From the NCBI RefSeq assembly GCF_014649535.1, contig NZ_BMTF01000023.1:24669-88668 (forward strand): DNA of 64,000 nucleotides, written 5' to 3'. Every line of letters starts with the position of its first letter. Within the stretch, counting starts at the first letter, position 1. Made by a program: the position numbers and the translations under genes. The notes below the pieces were generated by a model. It searched no databases, was not told the DNA's origin, and saw only the letters and a list, made by a program, of their open reading frames with translations. Below, one piece after another: positions 50,682 to 59,671 of this stretch. This stretch comes from Streptomyces gelaticus (GTDB taxonomy: Bacteria; Actinomycetota; Actinomycetes; Streptomycetales; Streptomycetaceae).

Positions 50682-51127
50682 TCCGGGGACTTCCCCCGAA
50701 CAGCGGATCAGTAGCGCGATGTTGTCTTATTTTATTGACCGCTTGAGGGGTCGTCAGCACTCGCGCGAGGGCATCGTCACATGCCTGGGCGGGGTATGGG
50801 GTCACGGCGGCCGGTAATCCGGATTGACGTAAAGTCGCCGCACTCGGACGGCGCATTCACCAGGCGCGCGCAGGCGGACGCCGCGGGGCGCCGGCGGACC
50901 GCGGGCAGGGGCCGCACAGCACCCGGCCGGACGGTGGCCTCCGGACGGACGTCTCAGGGTCGGTGTCATACCGAAGGAGGACGTGGGGCCCTCCCGGTGC
51001 GACTCAAGACTGTCCCAGGAACGGGCACGCGGACTGACGACCGGCGGCGCAACGGCGGTGAGGATTGAAGGGTTCCGAACAACACCCGGACGAGCCCTCG
51101 GCCGGAGCCCCGAAACAGGAGAATCCC

Positions 51128-51898
51128 GTGACCACCACTTCCACCGCACCCAGCGTCACCACGGTGGCCGCCCGCGCCACGGATCTGTCGAAGGTCTACG
51201 GAGAGGGCGAGACCAGGGTGACCGCCCTGGACCGGGTCACCGTGGACTTCCCCCGGGGCGAGTTCACCGCGATCATGGGCCCGTCCGGCTCCGGCAAGTC
51301 CACGCTGATGCACTGCGTGGCCGGCCTCGACAGCTTCAGCAGCGGTTCGGTACGGATCGGCGACACGGAGCTGGGCTCCCTCAAGGACAAGCAGCTCACC
51401 CAGCTCCGCCGGGACAAGATCGGCTTCATCTTCCAGGCGTTCAACCTGCTCCCGACGCTGACGGCGCAGGAGAACATCACGCTCCCCATGGACATCGCGG
51501 GCCGCAAGCCCGACGCCGAGTGGGTGCGCCGGGTCATCGACATGGTCGGCCTCGCCGACCGGCTGAACCACCGGCCGACCGAGCTCTCCGGCGGCCAGCA
51601 GCAGCGCGTCGCGGTGGCCCGCGCCCTGGCCTCGCAGCCGGAGATCATCTTCGGTGACGAGCCGACCGGGAACCTGGACTCGCGCTCGGGCGCGGAGGTC
51701 CTCGGCTTCCTGCGCAACTCGGTGCGCGAGCTGGGCCAGACCGTGGTGATGGTGACTCACGACCCGGCGGCCGCCTCCTACGCGGACCGGGTGATCTTCC
51801 TCGCGGACGGCCGGATCGTAGACCAGATGCTGGACCCGACCGCGGACGGGGTCCTCGACCGGATGAAGGCGTTCGACGCCAAGGGCCGCACCAGCTGA
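51128..51898 (+). CDS. ABC transporter ATP-binding protein, MacB/LolD type
   Basis: This 256-residue ATPase has Walker A in AIMGPSGSGKSTLMHCVAG, Q-loop in IGFIFQAFNLLPTLTAQENI, signature ELSGGQQQRVAVARALAS, Walker B in EIIFGDEPTGNLDSRSGAEV and H-loop in VVMVTHDPAAASYADRV. That subfamily powers MacB/FtsX-like permeases moving lipids, peptides or envelope components. The GTG start has AGGAG seven bases upstream. The permease gene follows after 58 bp. Confidence 0.96.
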   Translation: MTTTSTAPSVTTVAARATDLSKVYGEGETRVTALDRVTVDFPRGEFTAIMGPSGSGKSTLMHCVAGLDSFSSGSVRIGDTELGSLKDKQLTQLRRDKIGFIFQAFNLLPTLTAQENITLPMDIAGRKPDAEWVRRVIDMVGLADRLNHRPTELSGGQQQRVAVARALASQPEIIFGDEPTGNLDSRSGAEVLGFLRNSVRELGQTVVMVTHDPAAASYADRVIFLADGRIVDQMLDPTADGVLDRMKAFDAKGRTS

Positions 51899-51956
51899 AG
51901 CCCGCCCTTCCCCGCGCCCCTTCCCGGAACCCCTCCCCATCCCAGGACTGACAGAC

Positions 51957-54485
51957 ATGTTCCGTACCGCCCTGCGCAATGTGCTCGCGCACAAGGCCAG
52001 GCTGCTGATGACCGTCCTCGCCGTGATGCTCGGCGTGGCCTTCGTCTCCGGCACGCTGGTCTTCACCGACACCCTCGGCAACGCCCTGCGCAACCAGTCG
52101 GCGAAGAGCTACGACGACGTCGCCGTCGCCGTCACCACCTACGCCGACCAGCGCGACGAGAAGACGCCCGGCATCACCGCCGCCACCCTGAAGAAGATCC
52201 AGGGCCTGGACGGCGTCGACACCGCCACCGGCCGGGTCTCCGGCTTCGCCGGGGTCGCCGACCCCGACGGCAAGCTGATCGGCAACGGCTGGTCGAACAC
52301 CGGCGGGAACTATTCCCCCGGCAAGAACGGCAAGGACTCCGCGTACACCTTCGTCGACGGTACGGGCCCGGTCGCGGCCGACCGGATCGCGCTCGACAAG
52401 GAGACCGCGAAGCGGGGCGAGTACCAGGTCGGCGACCGGGTCCGGGTCGCCACGAACGGGCCGGTGAAGGAGTACACCCTCTCCGGTGTCTTCACCACCG
52501 AGGACGGCGCGGTCAACGCGGGCGGCAGCCTGGTCCTCTTCGACGCCGAGGTCGCCCAGAAGCTCTACCTCCGGCCCGGTGTGTTCCAGGACGCCAATGT
52601 GTCCGCCGCGCCCGGTGTCTCCGCCGAGAAGCTGCTGGCCGAAGTGAAGCCGCTGCTGCCCAAGGGCGCCGATGCCAAGACCGGCCAGGCGCTCGCGGAC
52701 GAGCAGGCCGAGCAGATCGAGTCCGGTCTGAGCGGTCTCAGCACGATGCTGCTCGCCTTCGCCGGCATCGCCCTGTTCGTCGGTGTCTTCCTGATCGCCA
52801 ACACCTTCACCATGCTGGTGGCCCAGCGCACCAAGGAGCTGGCACTGATGCGCGCCGTCGGCGCCTCCCGCCGCCAGGTCAAGCGCTCGGTGCTCATCGA
52901 AGCGGCCGTCGTCGGTCTGATCGCCTCGGTCGTCGGCTTCGCCATCGGTCTCGGTCTCGCCGTCGGACTGCGCTCCGCGATGAGCCTGCTCGGCGGGAAG
53001 ATCCCGGCCGGACCGCTGGTCGTCTCGCCCACCGCGGTCGTCGCCGCGTTCGCCGTCGGCGTCCTGATCACCGTGCTGGCCGCCTGGCTGCCCGCCCGCC
53101 GGGCCGCCAAGATCCCGCCGGTCGCGGCGATGAGCAGCGTGCACGCGACGGCCACCGTCAAGTCCCTGGTGCTGCGCAACTCGATCGGCGCGGTGCTCAC
53201 CCTGCTGGGCGCGGCGGGCATCGTGGCGGGCGCGTCCCGGGGCGGATCGTCCGGCCGGACCGTCATCGCCGCGGGTGCCTTCCTCGCGCTGGTCGGTGTC
53301 ATCGTGCTGATCCCGCTGCTGTCGCGGCCGGTGATCGCACTGGTCCGCCCGCTGCTGAAGCGGCTGTTCGGGGTCTCCGGCAAGCTGGCCGCGCAGAACG
53401 CGGTCCGCAACCCGCGCCGTACCGGCGCCACCGCCTCCGCACTGGCGATCGGCCTCACCCTGGTCACCGGCATCTCGGTCCTCGGCGTCACCCTCGGCCA
53501 GGCGGTCGACCGGATGACCACGGACAACATCAAGGCCGACTACATGGTGACGATGGCGAGCGGCGACCCGCTCGACAAGTCGGCGCTCGCCGCCCTGGAG
53601 AAGGCCGACGGGGTCTCGGCGGTCTCGCCCCAGCAGGCCACCTCGCTGCGGGTCAAGGACGAGTACCACTCCGCGTCCGCCGTCACCCCCGGCGAGGTGC
53701 AGAAGATCTTCGCGATCACGACCCTCTCCGGCTCGCTCGACTCGCTCGGCAAGGGCGAGATCGCCGTCGCCGAGAAGACGGCGAAGTCCAACGGCTGGAA
53801 GACCGGCGACACCCTCCGGGTGCAGTTCGACGACGACAAGAACGGCGAACTGAAGGTCGGAGCGGTCTTCGAGGACAACGAGTTCCTCTCATCGGTCCTC
53901 ATGCCGAAGAACATCGCCGATCAGCACGGAAGCCTGGCGGACATCCGGGAGGTCTGGCTGAAGATGGACGGCGGCGCGACCAAGGCCAACGAGCAGGCCC
54001 TGGTGGATGCGCTGGGCGACAACCCGGCGATGAGCATCATGGACCGTCAGGACATCCGTGACATGTTCGGCGGCTCGGTCAACCTCGCGATGAACATCAT
54101 GTACGGGCTGCTGGCGATGGCTCTGATCATCGCGGTGCTCGGGGTCGTCAACACCCTGGCGATGTCGGTCTTCGAGCGCCAGCAGGAGATCGGCATGCTG
54201 CGGGCGATCGGCCTGGACCGGCGCCGGGTGAAGCGCATGATCCGGCTGGAGGCCGTGGTCATCTCGCTCTTCGGCGCGGTGGTCGGTGTCGCACTCGGCA
54301 TGTTCCTCGGCTGGGCGATCGGGCAGACCCTGTCGTCGGAGATCCCGAACTACGTACTGGTCATCCCGTGGGACCGGATCGCGGTCTTCCTGGTGCTGGC
54401 GGGGATCGTGGGTGTGCTGGCCGCGCTCTGGCCGGCCCGCAGCGCCGCGAAGCTGAACATGCTGACGGCGATCAAGACCGAATAG
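51957..54485 (+). CDS. FtsX/MacB-type ABC transporter permease (duplicated)
   Basis: This 842-residue permease has ten hydrophobic segments arranged as two FtsX-like halves. The first half has helix 1 (LLMTVLAVMLGVAFVSGTLV), a large extracellular domain, and TM2-4 ending with AAWLPARRAAKIPPVAAMSS. The second half has a long linker, NAVRNPRRTGATASALAIGL, another extracellular domain, and TM helices ending ALWPARSAAKLNMLTAIKTE. The halves end in matching PARRAA(K)/PARSAAK coupling helices. It works with the upstream ATPase, probably as a mechanotransmitting exporter. Confidence 0.94.
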   Translation: MFRTALRNVLAHKARLLMTVLAVMLGVAFVSGTLVFTDTLGNALRNQSAKSYDDVAVAVTTYADQRDEKTPGITAATLKKIQGLDGVDTATGRVSGFAGVADPDGKLIGNGWSNTGGNYSPGKNGKDSAYTFVDGTGPVAADRIALDKETAKRGEYQVGDRVRVATNGPVKEYTLSGVFTTEDGAVNAGGSLVLFDAEVAQKLYLRPGVFQDANVSAAPGVSAEKLLAEVKPLLPKGADAKTGQALADEQAEQIESGLSGLSTMLLAFAGIALFVGVFLIANTFTMLVAQRTKELALMRAVGASRRQVKRSVLIEAAVVGLIASVVGFAIGLGLAVGLRSAMSLLGGKIPAGPLVVSPTAVVAAFAVGVLITVLAAWLPARRAAKIPPVAAMSSVHATATVKSLVLRNSIGAVLTLLGAAGIVAGASRGGSSGRTVIAAGAFLALVGVIVLIPLLSRPVIALVRPLLKRLFGVSGKLAAQNAVRNPRRTGATASALAIGLTLVTGISVLGVTLGQAVDRMTTDNIKADYMVTMASGDPLDKSALAALEKADGVSAVSPQQATSLRVKDEYHSASAVTPGEVQKIFAITTLSGSLDSLGKGEIAVAEKTAKSNGWKTGDTLRVQFDDDKNGELKVGAVFEDNEFLSSVLMPKNIADQHGSLADIREVWLKMDGGATKANEQALVDALGDNPAMSIMDRQDIRDMFGGSVNLAMNIMYGLLAMALIIAVLGVVNTLAMSVFERQQEIGMLRAIGLDRRRVKRMIRLEAVVISLFGAVVGVALGMFLGWAIGQTLSSEIPNYVLVIPWDRIAVFLVLAGIVGVLAALWPARSAAKLNMLTAIKTE

Positions 54486-54490
54486 CGGAC

Positions 54491-54568
54491 CCGGCGGGAC
54501 CCCGGGTCCCGCCGGACACGCCCGAGGGCCGGTGCACGCAGCCGACGAGCTGCGCGTACCGGCCCTCG
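54491..54568. terminator. Double terminator hairpins
   Basis: A 12-bp dyad with a one-base loop (54491-54515) is followed by an 11-bp stem CGAGGGCCGGT / ACCGGCCCTCG (54523-54568) whose loop contains a further small hairpin, then GTTCCGT. They lie between the convergent permease and methyltransferase genes. Confidence 0.8.
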
Positions 54569-54581
54569 TTCCGTATTCCTG

Positions 54582-55886
54582 TCAGCCGGTCGCGGACGCC
54601 GTCCAGTTACGGGTCCGCAGCGGCATGCGGGAAGCCCCGCCCTCCGCCGGACGCACCACGAGGATCTGGTTGACGCCGATCTTGTTGTGCTCGAAGGAGA
54701 GCGCGGAGGCGGCCATGTAGAGCCGCCAGACCCTGGCCCGTCCGGCCGAGGTCATCCGGACCGCGCGGTCCCACTGCTTCTCCAGGTTGGCGACCCAGCG
54801 GCGCAGCGTCAGCGCGTAGTGCTCGCGGATCGATTCGACGTCGCGGGCCTCGAAGCCGGCCTCTTCGAGGGTGGCCATGGTCCGGCCCACCGGGGCCAGT
54901 TCACCGTCCGGGAAGACGTAGGCATCGATGAAGTCGTCCACGTGGTACGCGGACTCGTCCTTCTCGGGGCGGCGGGCGATCTGGTGGTTGAGCAGCCGGC
55001 CGCCGGGCCTGAGGAGCGCGTAGAGGTCGTCGGCGTACTCGCGGAAGCGGGCCGAGCCGACGTGTTCCGCCATCCCGATGGACGAGATGGCGTCGTACGG
55101 GCCGTCCCTGACGTCCCGGTAGTCCTGGACCCGGACATCGATCCGGTCGGCCAGGCCCTCCTGTGCGATGCGTTTCCGGGCGAAGGCGGCCTGTTCGACG
55201 GAGAGGGTGACTCCGGTGACCCGGGCGCCGTACTCGCGGGCGGCGTGGATGGCCATGGAGCCCCAGCCGCAGCCGACGTCGAGGAGGCGGTCGCCCTCCT
55301 TCAGCGCGAGCTTGCGGCAGACCAGGTCGAGCTTGTCGCGCTGGGCTTCCTCAAGGCTTCCGCCGTCCTCCCAGTAGGCGCAGGAGTAGACCATGGACGG
55401 GCCGAGGACCAGTTCGTAGAAGTCGTTGCCCACGTCGTAGTGGTGGCTGATGGCCTCCTTGTCGCGGCGCTTGGTGTGGAGGGTGCCGGAGCGGCGGCGT
55501 ACCTCCTCGGGCGGCGCGGGGGGCGGGGGCCAGGGGCCGGCCAGTCGCAGCAGCCCCTTGGCGAAGGCCCGCACCCTGGGGTCGCGGACCGGGTGGACGC
55601 CGCCCTCGGCGACGGCCCCGCGCTCCCAGATCAGCCCGGCCATCAGGTCCAGGGCCTCGTAGAGATCGCCCTCGATGTCGAGCTCGCCCGCCACCCAGGC
55701 ACGGGCCAGGCCCAGTTCTCCCGGCTTCCAGAGCAGCCGGCGCAACGCGCGACGGTTCCGGATCACGAGTACGGGGGCACCGGGCGGTCCGGATTCGCTG
55801 CCGTCCCAGGCCCGGATACGGACCGGCAGCTTTTCTCCCAGCAACTCCTCGGCGAGACAGGTCAGCCGCGACGCGGCGTCAGCCAT
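54582..55886 (-). CDS. Cyclopropane-fatty-acyl-phospholipid synthase family methyltransferase
   Basis: This is a 434-residue SAM-dependent methyltransferase of the CFA/mycolic-acid type. An N-terminal phospholipid-binding domain carries LVIRNRRALRRLLWKPGELG and ARAWVAGELDIEGDLYEALD. A catalytic domain follows with ISHHYDVGNDFYELVLGPSM, YSCAYWEDGGSLEEAQRDKL, SAM loop LLDVGCGWGSMAIHAAREYG and ISSIGMAEHVGSARFREYAD. It would methylenate unsaturated acyl chains in membrane lipids. ATG at 55886 has GGAGG eight bases upstream. Confidence 0.93.
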   Translation of the reverse strand: MADAASRLTCLAEELLGEKLPVRIRAWDGSESGPPGAPVLVIRNRRALRRLLWKPGELGLARAWVAGELDIEGDLYEALDLMAGLIWERGAVAEGGVHPVRDPRVRAFAKGLLRLAGPWPPPPAPPEEVRRRSGTLHTKRRDKEAISHHYDVGNDFYELVLGPSMVYSCAYWEDGGSLEEAQRDKLDLVCRKLALKEGDRLLDVGCGWGSMAIHAAREYGARVTGVTLSVEQAAFARKRIAQEGLADRIDVRVQDYRDVRDGPYDAISSIGMAEHVGSARFREYADDLYALLRPGGRLLNHQIARRPEKDESAYHVDDFIDAYVFPDGELAPVGRTMATLEEAGFEARDVESIREHYALTLRRWVANLEKQWDRAVRMTSAGRARVWRLYMAASALSFEHNKIGVNQILVVRPAEGGASRMPLRTRNWTASATG

Positions 55887-56120
55887 GGCGCACACCTCCG
55901 TGATGGTGTTCCCAATGTGCCCAAACATGGTCGGACAGGACTGCAACCACGCCGGGCACCCGTGCGCCGCGACGAGGTACGTACCCGTCAACAGTCTGCG
56001 CAGCGCCCGCCATCCCGCTACAGCGCAATGGAAGGGCAAAACAGTTGCACACCACACGCATCCGCCGCCGCGGCGGCCCGCGGCACGCCGTACGACACCC
56101 CGTCGGGCGAGGCCGGGTAC

Positions 56121-56167
56121 GCCGAAGGGGCCGCCCGCACCACGGATGGCGGACGACCCCTTCGGGC
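56121..56167 (-). terminator. Imperfect terminator hairpin downstream of ndh
   Basis: GCCGAAGGGG (56121-56130) pairs with CCCCTTCGGGC ending at 56167, with an inner CCGCC/GGCGG stem. It lies 42 bp beyond the NADH dehydrogenase stop and 235 bp before the next gene on that strand. Confidence 0.6.
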
Positions 56168-56208
56168 GTTGTGCGTGTACCGCGCGGGCGAGTGGGCCCG
56201 CGGTCGGA

Positions 56209-57588
56209 CTAGGAGGCGTTGGCCTTCTCGCCCTCGGCCTTGGCGGCGGCCGGCGCCGGCTTGGCGGCCTCGTAGAACTCCTCGCGCGGCGTCTCCATGG
56301 CGCCGAGCGAGACGACCTCGCGCTTGAGGAACATGGCAAGGGTCCAGTCGGCGAAGATCCGGATCTTGCGGTTCCAGGTCGGCATCGCCATGCCGTGGTA
56401 GCCACGGTGCATGTACCAGGCGAGGCGCCCCTTGAGCTTGATCTTCATCTTGCCCATGACGATCATCGCGACGCCCTTGTGCAGCCCCAGACCGGCGACG
56501 GCACCCTTGTTGGCGTGGCTGTACTCCTTCTGCGGGAAGCCCCGCATCCCGGAGATGACGTTGTCGCCGAGGACCTTCGCCTGTCGCAGCGCGTGCTGGG
56601 CGTTGGGCGGGCACCAGGCGTTCGGGTTGCCGGCCCTGCGGCCGACCATGTCCGGAACCTGGGCGTTGTCGCCCGCGGCCCAGATGTAGTCGGTGCCCTG
56701 CACCTGGAGCTTCTCGGAGGTGTCCACGTGACCGCGCGGACCGAGCGGCAGGCCGAAGCGGGCCAGCGCCGGGTTCGGCTTCACGCCAGCCGTCCACACA
56801 ATGGTGTTGGAGTCGACCTCAAGACCGTTCTTCAGGACGACATGACCGTCGACGCAGGAGTCCATGGAGGTCGAGAGGAAGACCTCGACACCACGGGACT
56901 CCAGGTGCTCCCGGCCCCAGGTGCCCAGCTTCGGGCCGACCTCGGGAAGGATCTTGTCGGCGGCGTCGACGAGGATGAAGCGCATGTCCTCGCGCTTCAC
57001 GCTCGTGTAGTACTTCGCCGCGTCGCGGGCCATGTCCTCGACCTCGCCGATGGTCTCCGCACCGGCGAAGCCGCCGCCCACGAAGACGAACGTCAGCGCC
57101 TTGCGGCGGACGTCCTCGTCGGTCGTCGAGTCGGCCTTGTCCAGCTGCTCGAGAACGTGGTTGCGCAGGCCGATGGCCTCCTCGATCCCCTTCATGCCGA
57201 TGCCCTGCTCGGCGAGGCCGGGGATCGGGAAGGTGCGGGAGACCGCGCCCATCGCGATGACCAGGTAGTCGAAGGGCAGCTCGTAGGCCTCGCCGACCAG
57301 CGGCGCGACCGTGGCGACCTTGCGGTCCTGATCGATGGTGGTGACACGGCCGGTGAGCACCTCGGCCTTCGGCAGTACGCGTCGCAGCGGGACGACGACA
57401 TGCCGAGGCGAGATGCTGCCGGCAGCAGCTTCGGGGAGGAAGGGCTGGTACGTCATGTACGAGCGCGGGTCGACGACCGTGACGGTCGCTTCGCCGTAGC
57501 GCATCTTCTTGAGAATGCGTCGAGCTGCGTACAGGCCTACGTACCCACCGCCTACTACGAGGATCCTGGGACGCTCCGTGGTGCTCAT
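56209..57588 (-). CDS. ndh: Type II NADH dehydrogenase
   Basis: This 459-residue flavoprotein has FAD-binding RILVVGGGYVGLYAARRILK, YMTYQPFLPEAAAGSISPRH, IAMGAVSRTFPIPGLAEQGI and NAD-binding ALTFVFVGGGFAGAETIGEV. VWTAGVKPNPALARFGLPLG, YIWAAGDNAQVPD and the C-terminal amphipathic membrane-binding helix AMPTWNRKIRIFADWTLAMF follow. It passes electrons from NADH to menaquinone without proton pumping. ATG at 57588 is chosen. A Rex-like operator lies upstream, fitting control by NADH/NAD+ balance. Confidence 0.93.
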   Translation of the reverse strand: MSTTERPRILVVGGGYVGLYAARRILKKMRYGEATVTVVDPRSYMTYQPFLPEAAAGSISPRHVVVPLRRVLPKAEVLTGRVTTIDQDRKVATVAPLVGEAYELPFDYLVIAMGAVSRTFPIPGLAEQGIGMKGIEEAIGLRNHVLEQLDKADSTTDEDVRRKALTFVFVGGGFAGAETIGEVEDMARDAAKYYTSVKREDMRFILVDAADKILPEVGPKLGTWGREHLESRGVEVFLSTSMDSCVDGHVVLKNGLEVDSNTIVWTAGVKPNPALARFGLPLGPRGHVDTSEKLQVQGTDYIWAAGDNAQVPDMVGRRAGNPNAWCPPNAQHALRQAKVLGDNVISGMRGFPQKEYSHANKGAVAGLGLHKGVAMIVMGKMKIKLKGRLAWYMHRGYHGMAMPTWNRKIRIFADWTLAMFLKREVVSLGAMETPREEFYEAAKPAPAAAKAEGEKANAS

Positions 57589-57895
57589 GCCATCGAGTAT
57601 CCACCCCCCTCCGAGGGCATGCTCGTGAGCCCCTTCACAAGGTATGAACGACCTTCTGCTACACTTCGCCGCCCACGTGACCGAGGTCATGGTGGCGCAG
57701 GGGAACCACACTGTGACGGCGAACGTTGTTCACCGCTTGTGAGCTGGCCGTTGGCCCTCCTGACAGCGCGGACCACCGCTCCGGTTCACCCACCGGCAAC
57801 ACGTCCGGAACACTCCCGCACGAACACACGACGGCCCCGCGAGCGGCTCCGGACGCCCATACGGACCAGAACCGCCCTCTGCGGGGCCGAATTCC

Positions 57896-57913
57896 TTGTG
57901 AAGAAGTTCACGA
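57896..57913. promoter_or_regulatory. Rex-like redox operator upstream of ndh
   Basis: TTGTGAAGAAGTTCACGA matches the Rex operator TTGTGAA-N4-TTCACAA at all but one conserved position. Inside it begins a second dyad GAAGTTC-AC-GAACTTC (57903-57918). It sits in the 414-bp gap (57589-58002) upstream of ndh, a known Rex target in S. coelicolor. The gap contains no gene I can support. Confidence 0.72.
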
Positions 57914-58002
57914 ACTTCGTTGCCACACGTCCCGCGAACCACCCCCCGGACGGCCCGCGGAGGCTCAAAGGTGCAGGCCAAGGTCCGTACGAGCGACACG
58001 TC

Positions 58003-58944
58003 CTAGGCGATCGACCAGCCGATTCCATCGAGGATGTCGTGCTCGCTGACCACGACCTCCCGGGCCCCGGTCCGCTCCATCAGGGCGAGCAGGATCAGCG
58101 CCCCGGACGTGATCACATCGACCCGCCCCGGGTGCATCGCGCCGATCGCGGCCCGCTCGGCGTGGGTGGAGCCGAGGAGCCGTCCGGTGATCTCCCGCAC
58201 CTGCTCGACGGAGATCCGGGAGTGGTGGATCGCCTCGGAGTCGTACGCGTCGAGCCCCAGGGCGATCGCGGCGACCGTGGTGACCGTCCCGGCGAGGCCG
58301 ACGAGGGTGGCGGCCCCGGCGAGCGGGACGGTCTGCTCGGCGAGGTCCAGGGCGGCGTCGATGTCGGCGCGGATCGCGGCGATCCGGTCGGGCGTCGGCG
58401 GGTCGGTCACGACGCCGTCGCGCACCAGGTGCCGCTCGGTCATCCGTACACAGCCGATGTCCACGGAACGCGCGGCCCGCACATGGTCGTCGCCGACGAC
58501 GAACTCGGTGGAGCCGCCGCCGATGTCCACGACAAGGTACGGCTTGGCGAGGTGGTCGCGGCCCGCGAGCTCCTTGGTGGCTCCGGTGAAGGAGAACTCC
58601 GCCTCCTGGTCGCCGCTGATCACCTCGGGCTCGACGCCCAGGATCTCCAGCACCCCGCGGACGAACTCGTCCCGGTTCTCCGCGTCGCGGGAGGCGGAGG
58701 TGGCGACGAAGCGGAGCTTCTGCGCCCCGTGCTCCTTGATCACCTCCGCGTACCGGCGGCAGGCGGCGAACGTCCGCTCCAGGGCCTCGGGGGCGAGCCG
58801 GCCGGTCCGGTCGACGCCCTGCCCGAGGCGGACGATCTCCATCCGCCGGTCGAGCTCGACGAGCTCACCGGTGGACGGGTCCGCGTCGGCGACGAGCAGG
58901 CGGATGGAGTTGGTACCGCAGTCGATGGCGGCCACGCGGGTCAT
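58003..58944 (-). CDS. ppx: Ppx/GppA family exopolyphosphatase
   Basis: This 313-residue phosphatase of the ASKHA fold has phosphate loop VAAIDCGTNSIRLLVADADP, EIVRLGQGVDRTGRLAPEAL, FVATSASRDAENRDEF, VDIGGGSTEFVVGDDH, GLAGTVTTVAAIALG and SGALILLALMER. It hydrolyses polyphosphate or pppGpp; actinobacterial short forms may favour one over the other. It starts at ATG 58944 (GGGAG six bases upstream). Two near-identical 22-bp repeats precede it. Confidence 0.92.
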   Translation of the reverse strand: MTRVAAIDCGTNSIRLLVADADPSTGELVELDRRMEIVRLGQGVDRTGRLAPEALERTFAACRRYAEVIKEHGAQKLRFVATSASRDAENRDEFVRGVLEILGVEPEVISGDQEAEFSFTGATKELAGRDHLAKPYLVVDIGGGSTEFVVGDDHVRAARSVDIGCVRMTERHLVRDGVVTDPPTPDRIAAIRADIDAALDLAEQTVPLAGAATLVGLAGTVTTVAAIALGLDAYDSEAIHHSRISVEQVREITGRLLGSTHAERAAIGAMHPGRVDVITSGALILLALMERTGAREVVVSEHDILDGIGWSIA

Positions 58945-58971
58945 CAAGTACTCCCAGCTCAAGCAGTCCGA

Positions 58972-59042
58972 GCCCCTCGGGCGATCGAGGAGCCGGGTCG
59001 GGGCAGGGCCCCGGAACCATGCCCCTCCGGCGATCGAGGAGC
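58972..59042. repeat. Pair of 22-bp direct repeats around CGATCGAGG
   Basis: GCCCCTCGGGCGATCGAGGA... at 58972-58993 and a one-mismatch copy at 59021-59042, 49 bp apart, lie between the DUF501 and ppx genes. Each contains the palindrome CGATCG. Similar elements are common in Streptomyces intergenic DNA as far as I recall. Confidence 0.75.
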
Positions 59043-59047
59043 GGGGG

Positions 59048-59068
59048 CCCGGGGGCGGAGCCCCCGGG
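59048..59068 (-). terminator. Short GC-rich hairpin after DUF501 gene
   Basis: CCCGGGGGC-GGA-GCCCCCGGG, a 9-bp perfect stem, lies 11 bases beyond the DUF501 stop codon. No T-run follows. Confidence 0.6.
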
Positions 59069-59078
59069 GGACGAACGG

Positions 59079-59612
59079 TCAGTCCTCGTCCGGCGCGCCG
59101 CACGGCGAAACGCACGGCCCCTTGCGCCACCACTCCGGCAGCATCGCGATCGCCTCGTCACCCAGCGGGTTCACCCCCGGCCCCGCGGCCAGCGAGTGCC
59201 CCACCAGGACGTGCAGGCACTTCACCCGGTCCGGCATGCCACCCGCGCTCGGGAAGCCCTCCAGCACCTCGATCGCGTCGCGCCGGGCGATGTAGTCCTC
59301 GTGCGCGGCCCGGTACGCGGCGGCCAGCTCGGGATCCGTACCGAGGCGCTCGGTCATCTCCTTCATGACCCCGTTCGCCTCCAGCGTGCCGATCGCGGAC
59401 GCGGCACGCGGGCACGTCAGGTAGTACGTCGTCGGGAACGGCGTACCGTCCTCCAGCCGGGGCTGCGTCTCGACCACGTCCGGGTTGCCGCACGGGCAGC
59501 GGTGCGCGATCGCGCGCAGGCCGCGCGGCGGGCGGCCCAGCTGCTGCTGGAACGCGGCGATGTCCGCCTCGGTGGGCGCGGTGGGCTCGGTCTGCGGAGG
59601 GGGGGTTTCCAT
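59079..59612 (-). CDS. DUF501 family protein
   Basis: This 177-residue protein has the DUF501 pattern: FQQQLGRPPRGLRAIAHRCP, CGNPDVVETQPRLEDGTPFP, TYYLTCPRAASAIGTLEANG, AGGMPDRVKCLHVLVGHSLA and GPGVNPLGDEAIAMLPEWW. The Cys/His-rich segments suggest metal binding. The function is not established. Its position between divIC and ppx is conserved in actinobacteria as I recall. It lies 59 bp after divIC on the same strand. Confidence 0.9.
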   Translation of the reverse strand: METPPPQTEPTAPTEADIAAFQQQLGRPPRGLRAIAHRCPCGNPDVVETQPRLEDGTPFPTTYYLTCPRAASAIGTLEANGVMKEMTERLGTDPELAAAYRAAHEDYIARRDAIEVLEGFPSAGGMPDRVKCLHVLVGHSLAAGPGVNPLGDEAIAMLPEWWRKGPCVSPCGAPDED

Positions 59613-59671
59613 GCCTGCCTAGGTTCTGATCGGGCTGCTCGAACTGCGGTTCTGCAGATGGATGGAGAGAG

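Noticed and set aside
50285..50856. Open frames crossing the bldA locus
   Set aside because: Their most distinctive peptide stretches come from translating the tRNA itself. The cloverleaf is complete, so these are not genes.
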